Part shown: positions 1 to 7,399 of the stretch, piece after piece | Layout: every line of letters starts with the position of its first letter | How positions within the stretch are numbered: the stretch's first letter is position 1 | From: Tepidiphilus sp. J10 | GTDB taxonomy: Bacteria > Pseudomonadota > Gammaproteobacteria > Burkholderiales > Thiobacillaceae | DNA: 64,000 bases | Direction of reading: 5' to 3' | NCBI GenBank assembly: GCA_945897955.1 | Contig: CAMDGQ010000002.1 | Coordinates: forward strand, 1 to 64,000 | Notes under the pieces: generated by a model | What the model saw: only the letters and a program-made list of their open reading frames with translations | The model's database searches: none | What the model was told of the DNA's origin: nothing | Position numbers and translations under genes: made by a program

Positions 1-32
1 TCCAGTTGTTCTGGCGGGTAGTTGAAGCTCAT
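1..32 (-). CDS. Start of a gene cut by the window edge, second gene of an MNT module
   Basis: Only about ten codons are visible; they read MSFNYPPEQL and run off the left edge. The ATG at 32 overlaps the TGA of the preceding nucleotidyltransferase by four bases (ATGA), the same coupling seen at 875-878 in the neighbouring module. By analogy with that module the gene probably encodes the HEPN-type toxin partner. That identity is inference from position only; the visible residues carry no diagnostic motif. Confidence 0.5.
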   Translation of the reverse strand, partial: MSFNYPPEQL

Positions 33-328
33 AGCGGCACCCCCATTCGTCTTGCGATTTGATGGATGGGTTGGTTGGTCGTCGCTTGATCTTTGAGCAC
101 GACATCGACCGGCAATCCATGGAACCGATATTCCAATCGTGCAGCCAGTCGGGCGGCGAGGAGGACGCGGTCGTTCAGCACGCGGTTTACTTCTACCAAT
201 AGATCGATGTCGCCCCCTTTGCGTTGGTCATCCGTGCGGGAGCCAAACAACCATACATGAGCATCCGGGCCGATGAGGTCGGCGGTCTGATCAAGAATGA
301 TGTGCTTCTGTTCTTCAGTCAGGCGCAT
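29..328 (-). CDS. MntA-like minimal nucleotidyltransferase antitoxin (second module)
   Basis: A 99-aa protein of the minimal nucleotidyltransferase (MNT) family. The catalytic signature GSRTDDQRKGGDIDL is visible (GS followed by the DxD metal-binding aspartates), and the length is usual for the family. Characterised MntA proteins neutralise a HEPN RNase by adding AMP to a tyrosine of the toxin. The start at 328 (MRLTEEQ) was chosen over a longer frame because the other MNT protein here starts in the same way (MRITPEQ). It lies 85 bp downstream of the first module and is translationally coupled to the next gene at the window edge. The two MNT proteins are clearly related but divergent outside the catalytic loop, so the modules are probably paralogous with separate partners. 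Confidence 0.8.
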   Translation of the reverse strand: MRLTEEQKHIILDQTADLIGPDAHVWLFGSRTDDQRKGGDIDLLVEVNRVLNDRVLLAARLAARLEYRFHGLPVDVVLKDQATTNQPIHQIARRMGVPL

Positions 329-413
329 GGGTTTCAGGTTTCGGGGGTGAAGGTAGCGTTCGACTTGCTGGCAACTGACCAAGCCTATTGGGGGGGAACC
401 TAGGCATGTGTAT

Positions 414-878
414 TCAGCCTTGGTATCCGTATGCTTTTCGGCAATACACCAGTATTTGATTCATGTAGCCGAGAAGTGCGGGCGTTTCTTCGATGATCTG
501 GCTGAAGAATTGGGTGAGGCGTTCTGAATTCTCTTCATATTCATGGTTCACTGCATTACGAAGTTCACGAATCAGTTTCCAGTGCTCGGTGGAGTCGAGT
601 ATGCACAGTTTTTCCATGAGGGCGAGAACTGCGCCGAAGGGCTCTGGGTGCTCCTCTTCTTCTATGGCTATTGCTCGCATTGTCTTGCCCATGTGCTCCT
701 GGAACTCGCTGAATCGAACCCGAAAAGCGGCCAGAGATTCGTGCTGTTCGGGAGTAAGTGCCGCCCAATCCTGGATCGGTGAGAAGCCTTTGACTTGCTG
801 GAGCGACCAGGCGAGGTAATCGGCCATACGCTTGAGATGATCAAGCCTTGCCCAGATCAGGCGCAGGTGCTCGGTCAC
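414..878 (-). CDS. HepT-like HEPN-domain toxin (putative RNase)
   Basis: A 154-aa, probably all-helical protein starting with GTG that overlaps the stop of the upstream MNT gene by four bases. Near residues 105-115 it has RNAVNHEY, matching the RX4HXY motif of HepT toxins. In that motif Arg and His are the RNase active site and Tyr is the residue AMPylated by MntA. It is longer than a typical HepT and the N-terminal half is not recognised, so the exact HEPN subfamily is uncertain. The pairing with the MNT gene strongly supports a toxin/antitoxin role, but RNase activity is inferred only from the motif. Confidence 0.72.
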   Translation of the reverse strand: MTEHLRLIWARLDHLKRMADYLAWSLQQVKGFSPIQDWAALTPEQHESLAAFRVRFSEFQEHMGKTMRAIAIEEEEHPEPFGAVLALMEKLCILDSTEHWKLIRELRNAVNHEYEENSERLTQFFSQIIEETPALLGYMNQILVYCRKAYGYQG

Positions 879-1159
879 AGCGGGATTCCTTCCTTTCTTG
901 CAATGTTGTGGATGGGATGGTTTTGCCCCGGTCTTGCGGTGATCAAGTCCACGTGCAGGTCGAGCGCTTCTTCAAGCTTGATATTGCAGCGGATTTTGCG
1001 CATGAGATCGGGATATGCCGTTTCGATATAAAGATCAATGTCACCTCCACGCCTTTGGTCATCAACCCGGGAACCGAACAACCAAATCCGTGCGTCCGGA
1101 TCAATTTCCCTGGCAATGGTGGTTTTAATCAGTTGGGCCTGTTCTGGTGTGATGCGCAT
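875..1159 (-). CDS. MntA-like minimal nucleotidyltransferase antitoxin (first module)
   Basis: A 94-aa MNT-family protein with the catalytic segment GSRVDDQRRGGDIDL around residues 29-43. The ATG at 1159 (MRITPEQ) is preferred to an upstream in-frame TTG at 1165. The gene is first in a two-gene unit with the HEPN protein, joined by a GTGA overlap. The expected role is to AMPylate the Tyr of the partner RX4HXY motif and silence it. An enzymatic role outside toxin/antitoxin pairs cannot be excluded, because stand-alone MNT proteins also exist. Confidence 0.82.
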   Translation of the reverse strand: MRITPEQAQLIKTTIAREIDPDARIWLFGSRVDDQRRGGDIDLYIETAYPDLMRKIRCNIKLEEALDLHVDLITARPGQNHPIHNIARKEGIPL

Positions 1160-1250
1160 GATCAATGGGACGTGTGTAGCCGGTTATGACGACAAATTGC
1201 ATGCATGATGTGCCGGTTCATTCGGGATGAGGCCCGCGTTAGCCTGGGCG

Positions 1251-1409
1251 TCAAACGCTTGTCCCATCGTATCGGGCGCGATGGGAAATTTCTCGGCTTG
1301 CGATCAAGTGGGTGGCTATGTCGACGGAGAGTTGCACGGCACGGGTGAGATTCAGCGATACGATGCCGGGCTGAGTAGCGAGGCGTTTAATGATGGTGAC
1401 GTGGTGCAT
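1251..1409 (-). CDS. Small hypothetical protein, 52 aa
   Basis: A short open frame reading from MHHVTIIKRLATQPG to RYDGTSV. Its ATG at 1409 is preceded at a good distance (8 nt) by a strong AAGGAG ribosome-binding site. It lies 80 bp downstream of the beta-CASP gene on the same strand, so it could be the last gene of that operon. It is rich in His, Ile and Arg and has no signal peptide or recognised motif. The family is not recognised. Reality of the gene rests on the ribosome-binding site and context only. Confidence 0.45.
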   Translation of the reverse strand: MHHVTIIKRLATQPGIVSLNLTRAVQLSVDIATHLIASREISHRARYDGTSV

Positions 1410-1489
1410 TTGCGTTCTCCTTCAATCTGTGCGGCATCTTGCCACACCTCACGCCGTCACTGCGGGCGGCTTGGCCATACGGCCATCTT

Positions 1490-2902
1490 TCATGGCACAA
1501 CCACTTCGATGTCGGGGTGCTTTGCCCGCAATGCCTTGGCCAGAGTTTGCTTTGCACTTTCTTCGCCATGCACGAGGCGGATTTGCCGGGGTTTGTTGCG
1601 CATGCGGCCGATGAAGTTGAGCAGGTCTTTTTGATCTGCGTGGGCGGAGTAGCCGCCCAGAGTGTGGATGCCGGCGCGGATGTCGATGCGGATGCCGTCG
1701 AGTTGAACATAGCCGCCTTGGGGGCCGTATTTCTGGATGTCGCGACCGGGTGTGCCGGCGGCCTGGTAGCCGACGAAGAGGACGTCGTGGCGGGGGTCGC
1801 CCAGCATGGCTTTGAGGTAGTTGACGATGCGGCCGCCACTGCACATGCCGCTGGCGGCGATGACGATGGCCGGCCGGGCGGTTCGCGCCAGGTAACTGAC
1901 CGCATTCAGATGGGTGGCGTGGTCGTCTATGGTGGTGAGTTGTTCGAACGCCAGGGGGTGCCGTCCCGCCGCGAGCTTGTTGCGCGCTTCTGCATCCCAG
2001 TGCTGGCGCAGTTGCGCGTATCCGGCGGTGAAGTCGGCTGCCAGCGGGGAGTCGATGATGATGTCCAGATCATTCCAGTTGACGCCTGGCGCGGCCGGAC
2101 GTTGCCGGTTGCGATGGATGATTTCTTCCAGCTCGTAGAGCAGTTCCTGGGTTCGCCCGATGCTGAACGCGGGGATGAGGATGGTGCCCTTGTTCTTGAA
2201 CGCACGTTGGCATACGGCTTGCAGACGCAGGCGTCGATCCTTGCGGCTTTCATGCAGGCTGTCGCCGTAGGTGCTTTCCATCACCACGACATCGGCGCCA
2301 TACGGCGATTGCGGCGCGGGCAGCAGGGGGGTGTAGGGCGCGCCAAGATCGCCGGAGAAGACGATGCGCGCTTTGCTTCCGGCTTGGTTGTGGTGCGTGA
2401 CTTCGAGTTCGACCCAGGCGGAACCCAGGATGTGGCCGGCGGGCGCCAGCTTTACGCGCAGCCCGGCGGAATTTTCGATGATGCTGTGCCATTGCTTGTA
2501 GGCCAGGGGGACGATTTGTTGCCGAATCTGGCCGAGGAAGCGGTTGATCAAGGCCGGGTCGCGGGTCAGGCCGATCTTCAGCGCGTCTTCCAGCACCAGC
2601 GGCAACAGTGCGGCGGAGGCTTCGCTGCACACGATCGGCCCGCGAAAACCGGCCGCGAGCAGGTGCGGAATACGTCCGACATGGTCGATGTGGACATGGG
2701 TGACGATCAGGGCACGGACTTTGTCGACGGGAAAACCGATTTCCGGCCGGTTGGCGCCGGCGCCGTCACTGGAGGTTTCCGCGCCTTGAAACAGGCCGCA
2801 GTCGATCAGCACGGATTGTCCGTCGCTCAGCGTCAGTTGGTGGCATGAGCCGGTGACGCCGTCGATCGCGCCATGATGGGTAATGCCGAAGGGGGTGTTC
2901 AT
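1490..2902 (-). CDS. MBL-fold/beta-CASP exonuclease-like protein (CPSF/RNase J-like)
   Basis: A 470-aa metallo-beta-lactamase protein of the RNA-processing beta-CASP group. Visible motifs are HVHIDHVGR (metal-binding HxHxDH, around residue 60), FSGDLG, MESTYGD, the beta-CASP segment ASGMCSGGR and the late histidine in YSAHADQ. The length is normal for bacterial CPSF-like proteins. The start at 2902 follows GGGAGA and overlaps the stop of the RfaH-like gene by four bases, so the two are translationally coupled. The expected activity is metal-dependent RNA cleavage in the cytoplasm. The substrate is unknown, and some relatives act on other phosphodiesters. Confidence 0.85.
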   Translation of the reverse strand: MNTPFGITHHGAIDGVTGSCHQLTLSDGQSVLIDCGLFQGAETSSDGAGANRPEIGFPVDKVRALIVTHVHIDHVGRIPHLLAAGFRGPIVCSEASAALLPLVLEDALKIGLTRDPALINRFLGQIRQQIVPLAYKQWHSIIENSAGLRVKLAPAGHILGSAWVELEVTHHNQAGSKARIVFSGDLGAPYTPLLPAPQSPYGADVVVMESTYGDSLHESRKDRRLRLQAVCQRAFKNKGTILIPAFSIGRTQELLYELEEIIHRNRQRPAAPGVNWNDLDIIIDSPLAADFTAGYAQLRQHWDAEARNKLAAGRHPLAFEQLTTIDDHATHLNAVSYLARTARPAIVIAASGMCSGGRIVNYLKAMLGDPRHDVLFVGYQAAGTPGRDIQKYGPQGGYVQLDGIRIDIRAGIHTLGGYSAHADQKDLLNFIGRMRNKPRQIRLVHGEESAKQTLAKALRAKHPDIEVVVP

Positions 2903-3519
2903 GATGCGCCGTTCTCCCTGTTGATTTGTTGGAATGGAAACGCGATCGGTTTTTCTCTGCCGAGCAGGGTCAGCATGACCACGACGCGTTCTTTTGCAAT
3001 GTTCGAGACGATGCCGGACAGCCCTTTCAGCGGGCCATCGGTCACAGCGACGCTGTCGCCAATCTGAAAGGGAGAGACCTGCTGGTGGGCGGGATGAGCG
3101 TTTTTTTCGGCAAGTTGGCGTATCGCCTCGACCAGTGTGTCGTCGATGCTGGCGGGGACGTTGCCGAAGCTGACCAGTCCGGTTACCCCGGGGGTGCTGC
3201 GGATTGGGGCGATGCTCTGGCCGGGACGTGCACAACGTACGAAGGCATAACGCGGAAACATGACCTGATCGTTCTTCCGCCAGCCATCCTTGTGCTGCTT
3301 CCAGACCGCAAGCAGTGGCAGGTAAACCTGATAGCCCTGCTCCTCCAGCTTGCGCAGCGCCAGGTTTTCCTGCCTGGGTTTGGTTTGGCAGACATACCAG
3401 GCATGACCCGCGACCGCTTGCAGATTGCTTTCAGCCAATCCCGGCGCGGCGCTCTCCTGTTCTTGCGTTGACGGAAGAGTTGCTTGATCGGCGTTGGACA
3501 TGGTCATTGCGCTAGACAT
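2899..3519 (-). CDS. RfaH/NusG-family transcription antiterminator paralogue
   Basis: A 206-aa protein. After a 38-residue, low-complexity N-terminal extension it has a NusG N-terminal domain (HAWYVCQTKPRQE, then FPRYAFV and STPGVTGLVSFG) and a C-terminal KOW domain (GDSVAVTDGPLKGLSGIV). The spacing and TPGV..LVSFG segment resemble RfaH more than housekeeping NusG, which normally sits beside secE and rplK. Such paralogues bind RNA polymerase paused at a specific site and suppress Rho or pausing in selected operons. No polysaccharide operon or obvious ops element was seen nearby. Three possible ATG starts lie within 3501-3519. Confidence 0.78.
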   Translation of the reverse strand: MSSAMTMSNADQATLPSTQEQESAAPGLAESNLQAVAGHAWYVCQTKPRQENLALRKLEEQGYQVYLPLLAVWKQHKDGWRKNDQVMFPRYAFVRCARPGQSIAPIRSTPGVTGLVSFGNVPASIDDTLVEAIRQLAEKNAHPAHQQVSPFQIGDSVAVTDGPLKGLSGIVSNIAKERVVVMLTLLGREKPIAFPFQQINRENGAS

Positions 3520-3796
3520 GGACGCCGGATTTTACGAGTCGCAGCTTGCTTATGGAGGGCTCGATTACGGCTGGCTCGATAACTTGCGGCTTCAGCGCGC
3601 GAGAAAATCCGCGTATGCCGTGGTCAGTCCTTCTTCGAGCTCCACGCCTGCCATACCGGTTCTGGCCGGGGTGGAACTGAAGCAGTCGCAGCAAGGTGAG
3701 GGATGAGGCGCGGGTGACAGCGGCGAGGTGAAGTAGCACCCGGGCTTCGGCCCTGGTTATAACTACATGCCGACGCTAGCCCGGTGCCGGTCCAAC
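3520..3796. other. Intergenic stretch without a supported gene
   Basis: This 277-bp stretch lies upstream of the RfaH-like gene and downstream of the tRNA-Met terminator. It presumably holds the promoter and leader of the RfaH/beta-CASP operon. Short open frames exist on both strands but none has a ribosome-binding site or recognisable protein sequence. The segment CGAGCC occurs twice in close succession near 3559-3582 (read on the minus strand). No other structure is evident. Confidence 0.4.
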
Positions 3797-3823
3797 AAAA
3801 AGGCCAACCGAAACGGTTGGCCT
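3796..3823 (-). terminator. Intrinsic terminator of tRNA-Met
   Basis: Read on the minus strand, a perfect 10-bp stem (AGGCCAACCG / CGGTTGGCCT) with a three-base loop is followed by TTTTTG. It begins 16 bases after the CCA end of tRNA-Met. Confidence 0.9.
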
Positions 3824-3838
3824 AAGTGTTTGTTTATA

Positions 3839-3915
3839 TGGTGGTGATGGGCGGAATCGAACCGCCGACCTGTGGGTTATGAATCCACCGCTCTAACCGT
3901 CTGAGCTACATCACC
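3839..3915 (-). tRNA. tRNA-Met (anticodon CAT)
   Basis: On the minus strand the gene has an acceptor stem GGTGATG/CATCACC, a D arm beginning TAGCTCAG, an anticodon loop TTCATAA, a T arm GGCGG-TTCGATT-CCGCC and an encoded ACCA 3' end. The cloverleaf is complete, 77 nt including CCA. The first base pair is G-C, which excludes initiator tRNA. A CAT anticodon could also belong to lysidine-modified tRNA-Ile, but the overall sequence resembles betaproteobacterial elongator tRNA-Met. Confidence 0.93.
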
Positions 3916-4116
3916 ACGGCAAAATGAGGCGCGGATTATGGTGAGCGAGGGGGCGTATGTCAATTGACATGCGACTGTTCAGCGTAAGGGATCAAGCAAC
4001 AATAACCTGGGCATGCTGGCTGAGTCGGGATCAGCGCCGCTGCGTTGCCTGCCGCTTGCATGGAATGACCGTGCCGCGCGCCAGGCGCCTTGCAGCGCAT
4101 CCCGCCAGCGCACCCC

Positions 4117-4911
4117 TCATTTTCCAGGCTGGTTTTGCTCAATCCCCATGCGGATGCTGGCTTGTTGCCCGACCATGAGGCCGGCTTGGCGAGGCAACAC
4201 GATTTCAAGGCGATATTGGTGATCTGCGTCGGCTGCGAGGGCCTGTATCTTCCCTTTCAGGACGAGTTCGGCGAGGCTCACTTCGACTTCTTCGCCGAGT
4301 TTCACTTCTGCGGCCTGGGCGGGGCTGATCTGCCCACGGGCAATGAATTCGCCGGCGCGCGCGAGGGTGACGACAGCGGCAGGCTGACATTGGCTGGTGA
4401 TGACCAGGCCGGGCTCGGCGTGGCGTGCAAGGACCACTGCATCGAAGGGTGCGCGCAATTCGGATTCCGCCAGCAATCTGCGCGCCCGTTCGACGCGCGC
4501 CTGTGCCGCCGCCAGGCCTGAGCCGGCACGGGCGAAGCGAAGTCTGGCTGCGTCCAGTTCGGTGGTGGATGCAACAGTGCGTGCATAGAGTTCACGCACC
4601 CTTTCGAGATCACGATTGGCGTCGGCATGCTCTTCGCCAAGCCGGTCCAGATCGGCGCGTGCTTCGGCCACGCCAGCCTTGAACAGGGTGGGTTCGAGAC
4701 TGGCCAGGAGGTCGCCCTTCCTGACCATCTGTCCGGGCTGGGCGACGACGTTTTCAAGTACGCCGGATACAGGCAGCGTAAGCGCAACCTTGCCGGACCA
4801 TTCGATTACAGCGGGATATTCACTGGCCTGGGCCATCATGGCGCCGGCAGCCATCGCGGCGGCGAGCACGATTCGGTGCAACGGATTCGGGTTGAGTTGG
4901 GTTGTGATCAC
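4117..4911 (-). CDS. HlyD/RND-type periplasmic adaptor protein
   Basis: A 264-aa membrane-fusion protein. A signal peptide is visible (LAAAMAAGAMMAQA). It is followed by a biotinyl-lipoyl-like half (SGVLENVVAQPGQMVRKGD), a helical hairpin with a long coiled coil (about residues 80-150), a second lipoyl half (ELRAPFDAVVLARHAEPG) and a beta-barrel. The start is GTG at 4911, overlapping the TolC stop (GTGA), rather than a longer frame that would run far into tolC. It is short for the family and lacks a long C-terminal domain. It should link an inner-membrane transporter to the TolC-like protein, but no pump gene is present in the operon. Confidence 0.85.
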   Translation of the reverse strand: MITTQLNPNPLHRIVLAAAMAAGAMMAQASEYPAVIEWSGKVALTLPVSGVLENVVAQPGQMVRKGDLLASLEPTLFKAGVAEARADLDRLGEEHADANRDLERVRELYARTVASTTELDAARLRFARAGSGLAAAQARVERARRLLAESELRAPFDAVVLARHAEPGLVITSQCQPAAVVTLARAGEFIARGQISPAQAAEVKLGEEVEVSLAELVLKGKIQALAADADHQYRLEIVLPRQAGLMVGQQASIRMGIEQNQPGK

Positions 4912-6227
4912 TTGTGTTCCTCTTGCTTGCTTGCCATCGCTTTTCCGGTCAGGTGTTCGCGCCCGCCAAGCAAGGCTTCGAGGCGCGCCCATGCCAGTGC
5001 GAGGCGGTATTCGATGGCGCGGCGCTTCAGTTGTGCGTACTGGGTTTCCGCCATGCTGCTGCCAAGGTTGGTCTTCAATTCCATTTCGTATTCGGCTCGC
5101 GCCTTGTCCAGCGCCTGGTCGCGATAGCGCGCGTTCATCTCGGCATTGCGCCGGGCGGTGCCGCGCAGGAACTGGATTTCTTCGCGGAGTTCGATCAGGG
5201 CGAGGCGCAAGTCGATACGCAATTTGTCGTGCTGCGCCTGCAATTCATGGAAGCGCGCCTGCTCCCTGGCCAGCCGGGCATCTGTCCGCCCGCCCTGCCA
5301 GAGGGGCCAGACCAGGTTGAATCCGGCGCGCAGATCGTCGCGCGTCAGTGCGTCGCGCGACCAGGCTGCGGCCTCGGCTTCGAATTCGACGCTCGGCCGA
5401 TTGTCGGCACGCACGCTGTCGAGCCGCTGGCTGGCGGCAACAAGCAAGCGCTTTTGCGCTGCCAGCCGAGGATTGCCGGCTTCCATCCTGGTCAGAAGAT
5501 CTTCGAACTCGGGCAGTTCACGCTCGTTATCGGTCAGCCTGGGATCGACCAGATCGTCCAGCACCATGCCCGGCAGGTTCATTGCGGCGCCCAGCGCCAT
5601 GCGCTTTTCACGCAACCCACGCCGTACTTCGTTGCGCCGGGTCAGGGTTTCCAGGTAACGCGCCTCAAGTTCGCTCAGTTCCCATTGCGCCATTTGCCCC
5701 AGAGTCTGGCGATCCTTGGCGTTGTCCCAACCGACATAGGCGGTAGCAAGCGATTCGGTATCGGCGGCATCCTGCATATCGACCAGCAATACGTCGAAAT
5801 AACGCGCCATCAGGGCGATTCGGCGTTGCGCCCGGACATCCAGCAGTTGCAGACCGCGCGCTTCCCGCTCCTGATCGGCCGCTTGTGTGCTGGCTTGTTG
5901 CCGGCCGAAGTCGTAAAGGGTCTTGCGGGCGTTCAGCCTGATCAGATGATCGGGCTGAAAACGGTCGTCGAACAGCGGGTTGCGCCCCGTGCGCAAGGTG
6001 GCATCAAGGGTCAGGCGAAAGTCGTTCAGACTTTGCGCCAGCAGGTTCTCGGCTTCCGCCAGTTCATGCTGGGCGCGCGCCAGTTGCAGGTCGGGATGCG
6101 GGGTATCGGCATGCGCCAGCGCCGCTTCCAGCGTCAATGGCGCGGCGATGCCAGGCCGGGATTGGGTGGCGGCGACAAAAATGACCGAAGCCAGCAGCGA
6201 TGCGGCAAGCAGGCGCCTGCGGTTCAT
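4908..6227 (-). CDS. TolC-family outer-membrane efflux/secretion channel
   Basis: A 439-aa outer-membrane factor protein with a signal peptide (MNRRRLLAASLLASVIFVAA, cleavage near GIAA) and long heptad-rich helices in two structural repeats, including LTLEAALAHA near the N-terminus. TolC trimers form a channel through the outer membrane and periplasm. The start overlaps the preceding thioredoxin-like gene by four bases, and the stop overlaps the adaptor start by three. The four genes 7195-4117 therefore form one tightly coupled transcription unit. The substrate cannot be deduced. Confidence 0.88.
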   Translation of the reverse strand: MNRRRLLAASLLASVIFVAATQSRPGIAAPLTLEAALAHADTPHPDLQLARAQHELAEAENLLAQSLNDFRLTLDATLRTGRNPLFDDRFQPDHLIRLNARKTLYDFGRQQASTQAADQEREARGLQLLDVRAQRRIALMARYFDVLLVDMQDAADTESLATAYVGWDNAKDRQTLGQMAQWELSELEARYLETLTRRNEVRRGLREKRMALGAAMNLPGMVLDDLVDPRLTDNERELPEFEDLLTRMEAGNPRLAAQKRLLVAASQRLDSVRADNRPSVEFEAEAAAWSRDALTRDDLRAGFNLVWPLWQGGRTDARLAREQARFHELQAQHDKLRIDLRLALIELREEIQFLRGTARRNAEMNARYRDQALDKARAEYEMELKTNLGSSMAETQYAQLKRRAIEYRLALAWARLEALLGGREHLTGKAMASKQEEHK

Positions 6228-6736
6228 GGCGCTTTGACTTGGCGCTTGTAGACATTGAACGATGTGGTCTTGTATGCACCTTCGACGACATATCGCCCCA
6301 GCAGGTTGAATTCTTCGGCTGTCTGGGTGGTGCCGGTATAGCGGGTCACGCTGTTGCCTTCGAGGTCATAGAAGATGAATACCGGGGTGGCGCGGGCGCG
6401 CTGTTCCAGCGCAAACGCTTTTTCCGTGGTTTCCCTGCCCTTGAAATCAACCATCGGTGTGTCGCCCTTCACATCCACCGGGTAGATCAGAAAGTGCTGC
6501 CGGTAGTAATCCTGCACGCCGCTCTGGTTCAGGATATTGGCCTTCATGCGGGCGCAGAACGGGCAGTCGTCCATTTCGAACATGATCAGAACGCCCTGCT
6601 TGCCTTCGGATTTGGCGACGGCAAGCTCTTCCTTGAAATCGCCCATTTTGGACATGAAGAAATGCGTGTGGGGATCACGCACCTCGGCAATCGCGGGCAA
6701 GGTCATGAAAGCCAGAGCAAGCAGCAGCCAGCGCAT
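6224..6736 (-). CDS. Secreted thioredoxin-fold protein (SoxW/DsbD-gamma-like)
   Basis: A 170-aa protein with a cleavable signal peptide (MRWLLLALAFMTLPAIA) and a thioredoxin fold. The redox motif CPFC follows MFEMDD, and a cis-proline segment RATPVFIFYD lies near residue 120. It probably acts in the periplasm as a thiol reductase or in thiol relay. The ATG at 6736 has a GGAGAG ribosome-binding site. It lies 12 bp after the TlpA-like gene and overlaps tolC. Two redox proteins beside an export channel suggest protection or maturation of an exported thiol-containing substrate or cofactor, but this is inference. Confidence 0.82.
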   Translation of the reverse strand: MRWLLLALAFMTLPAIAEVRDPHTHFFMSKMGDFKEELAVAKSEGKQGVLIMFEMDDCPFCARMKANILNQSGVQDYYRQHFLIYPVDVKGDTPMVDFKGRETTEKAFALEQRARATPVFIFYDLEGNSVTRYTGTTQTAEEFNLLGRYVVEGAYKTTSFNVYKRQVKAP

Positions 6737-6748
6737 CGTGTTCTCTCC

Positions 6749-7195
6749 TTACTTTTTCGCGTGAATGTAGCGCTCGACCGCTTCTCGCGTCAGCGCACCG
6801 ACGTTGTAGGCGACAACCTTGCCCTGCGGGTTGTAGAGGTAGGTAGTCGGCAGTCCGGGAATTGTTCCAACCTGGGCGGCCGACTTCTGGTCACCCAGAA
6901 TGATTGGATAGGACACCATCATCTGATCGGAGAATTGCAGAACGGCTTTCGGGTCGCGGTAGTCCATGGCCACGCCCAGCACGATCAGGTTGTTCTTCTT
7001 GTTTTCATGCAGCGCAACCAGGTCCGGTATTTCCTCCAGACAGGGCGGACACCAGGTCGCCCAGAAGTTCACCAGCACCCACTTGCCCTTGTATTGTGCG
7101 AGTGAATGCTTTTTTCCCTTGCTGTCCACCAGGGTGAAGGCCTGCGCGGATAAACTGGCCAGGACAAGGCAGATCAGTAACAAAGCGCGTTTCAT
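6749..7195 (-). CDS. TlpA/ResA-like periplasmic thiol:disulfide oxidoreductase
   Basis: A 148-aa protein with an N-terminal signal or anchor (RALLLICLVLASLSAQA), an AhpC/TSA-type thioredoxin fold, the active site WCPPC at about residues 49-53 in VNFWATWCPPCLEEIP, and the cis-Pro segment GLPTTYLYNPQGK. This is the standard layout of TlpA/ResA proteins that keep periplasmic thiols reduced, often for cytochrome c or copper-centre assembly. It is the first gene of the operon that continues through the second thioredoxin-like protein to tolC and the adaptor. Confidence 0.87.
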   Translation of the reverse strand: MKRALLLICLVLASLSAQAFTLVDSKGKKHSLAQYKGKWVLVNFWATWCPPCLEEIPDLVALHENKKNNLIVLGVAMDYRDPKAVLQFSDQMMVSYPIILGDQKSAAQVGTIPGLPTTYLYNPQGKVVAYNVGALTREAVERYIHAKK

Positions 7196-7399
7196 AGTGT
7201 CGAGTCTCGCAAAAGTGGGGGTATGAGTTGTAACGTGAGCCAGAGTTCAGCATTGGCGGTTTTTTCGGCTGGCATCGGAAAATTTCCCACATGGTTATTG
7301 ACCAGATGACGGCTGGGCAAGGGATGATTACTTTGGAAAAGCCTTTTGCGGCCAATTTCGCGAAAGGTAGAATGCCGCACGGAGGCGTAAAACAAACCA

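Noticed and set aside
2899-3519. Housekeeping NusG
   Set aside because: The gene is not near secE, rplK or rpoB, and the sequence between the domains is RfaH-like, so a paralogue is more likely.
3512-3739. Minus-strand frame of 75 codons upstream of the RfaH-like gene
   Set aside because: No ribosome-binding site and no recognisable protein features; it overlaps the RfaH start region.
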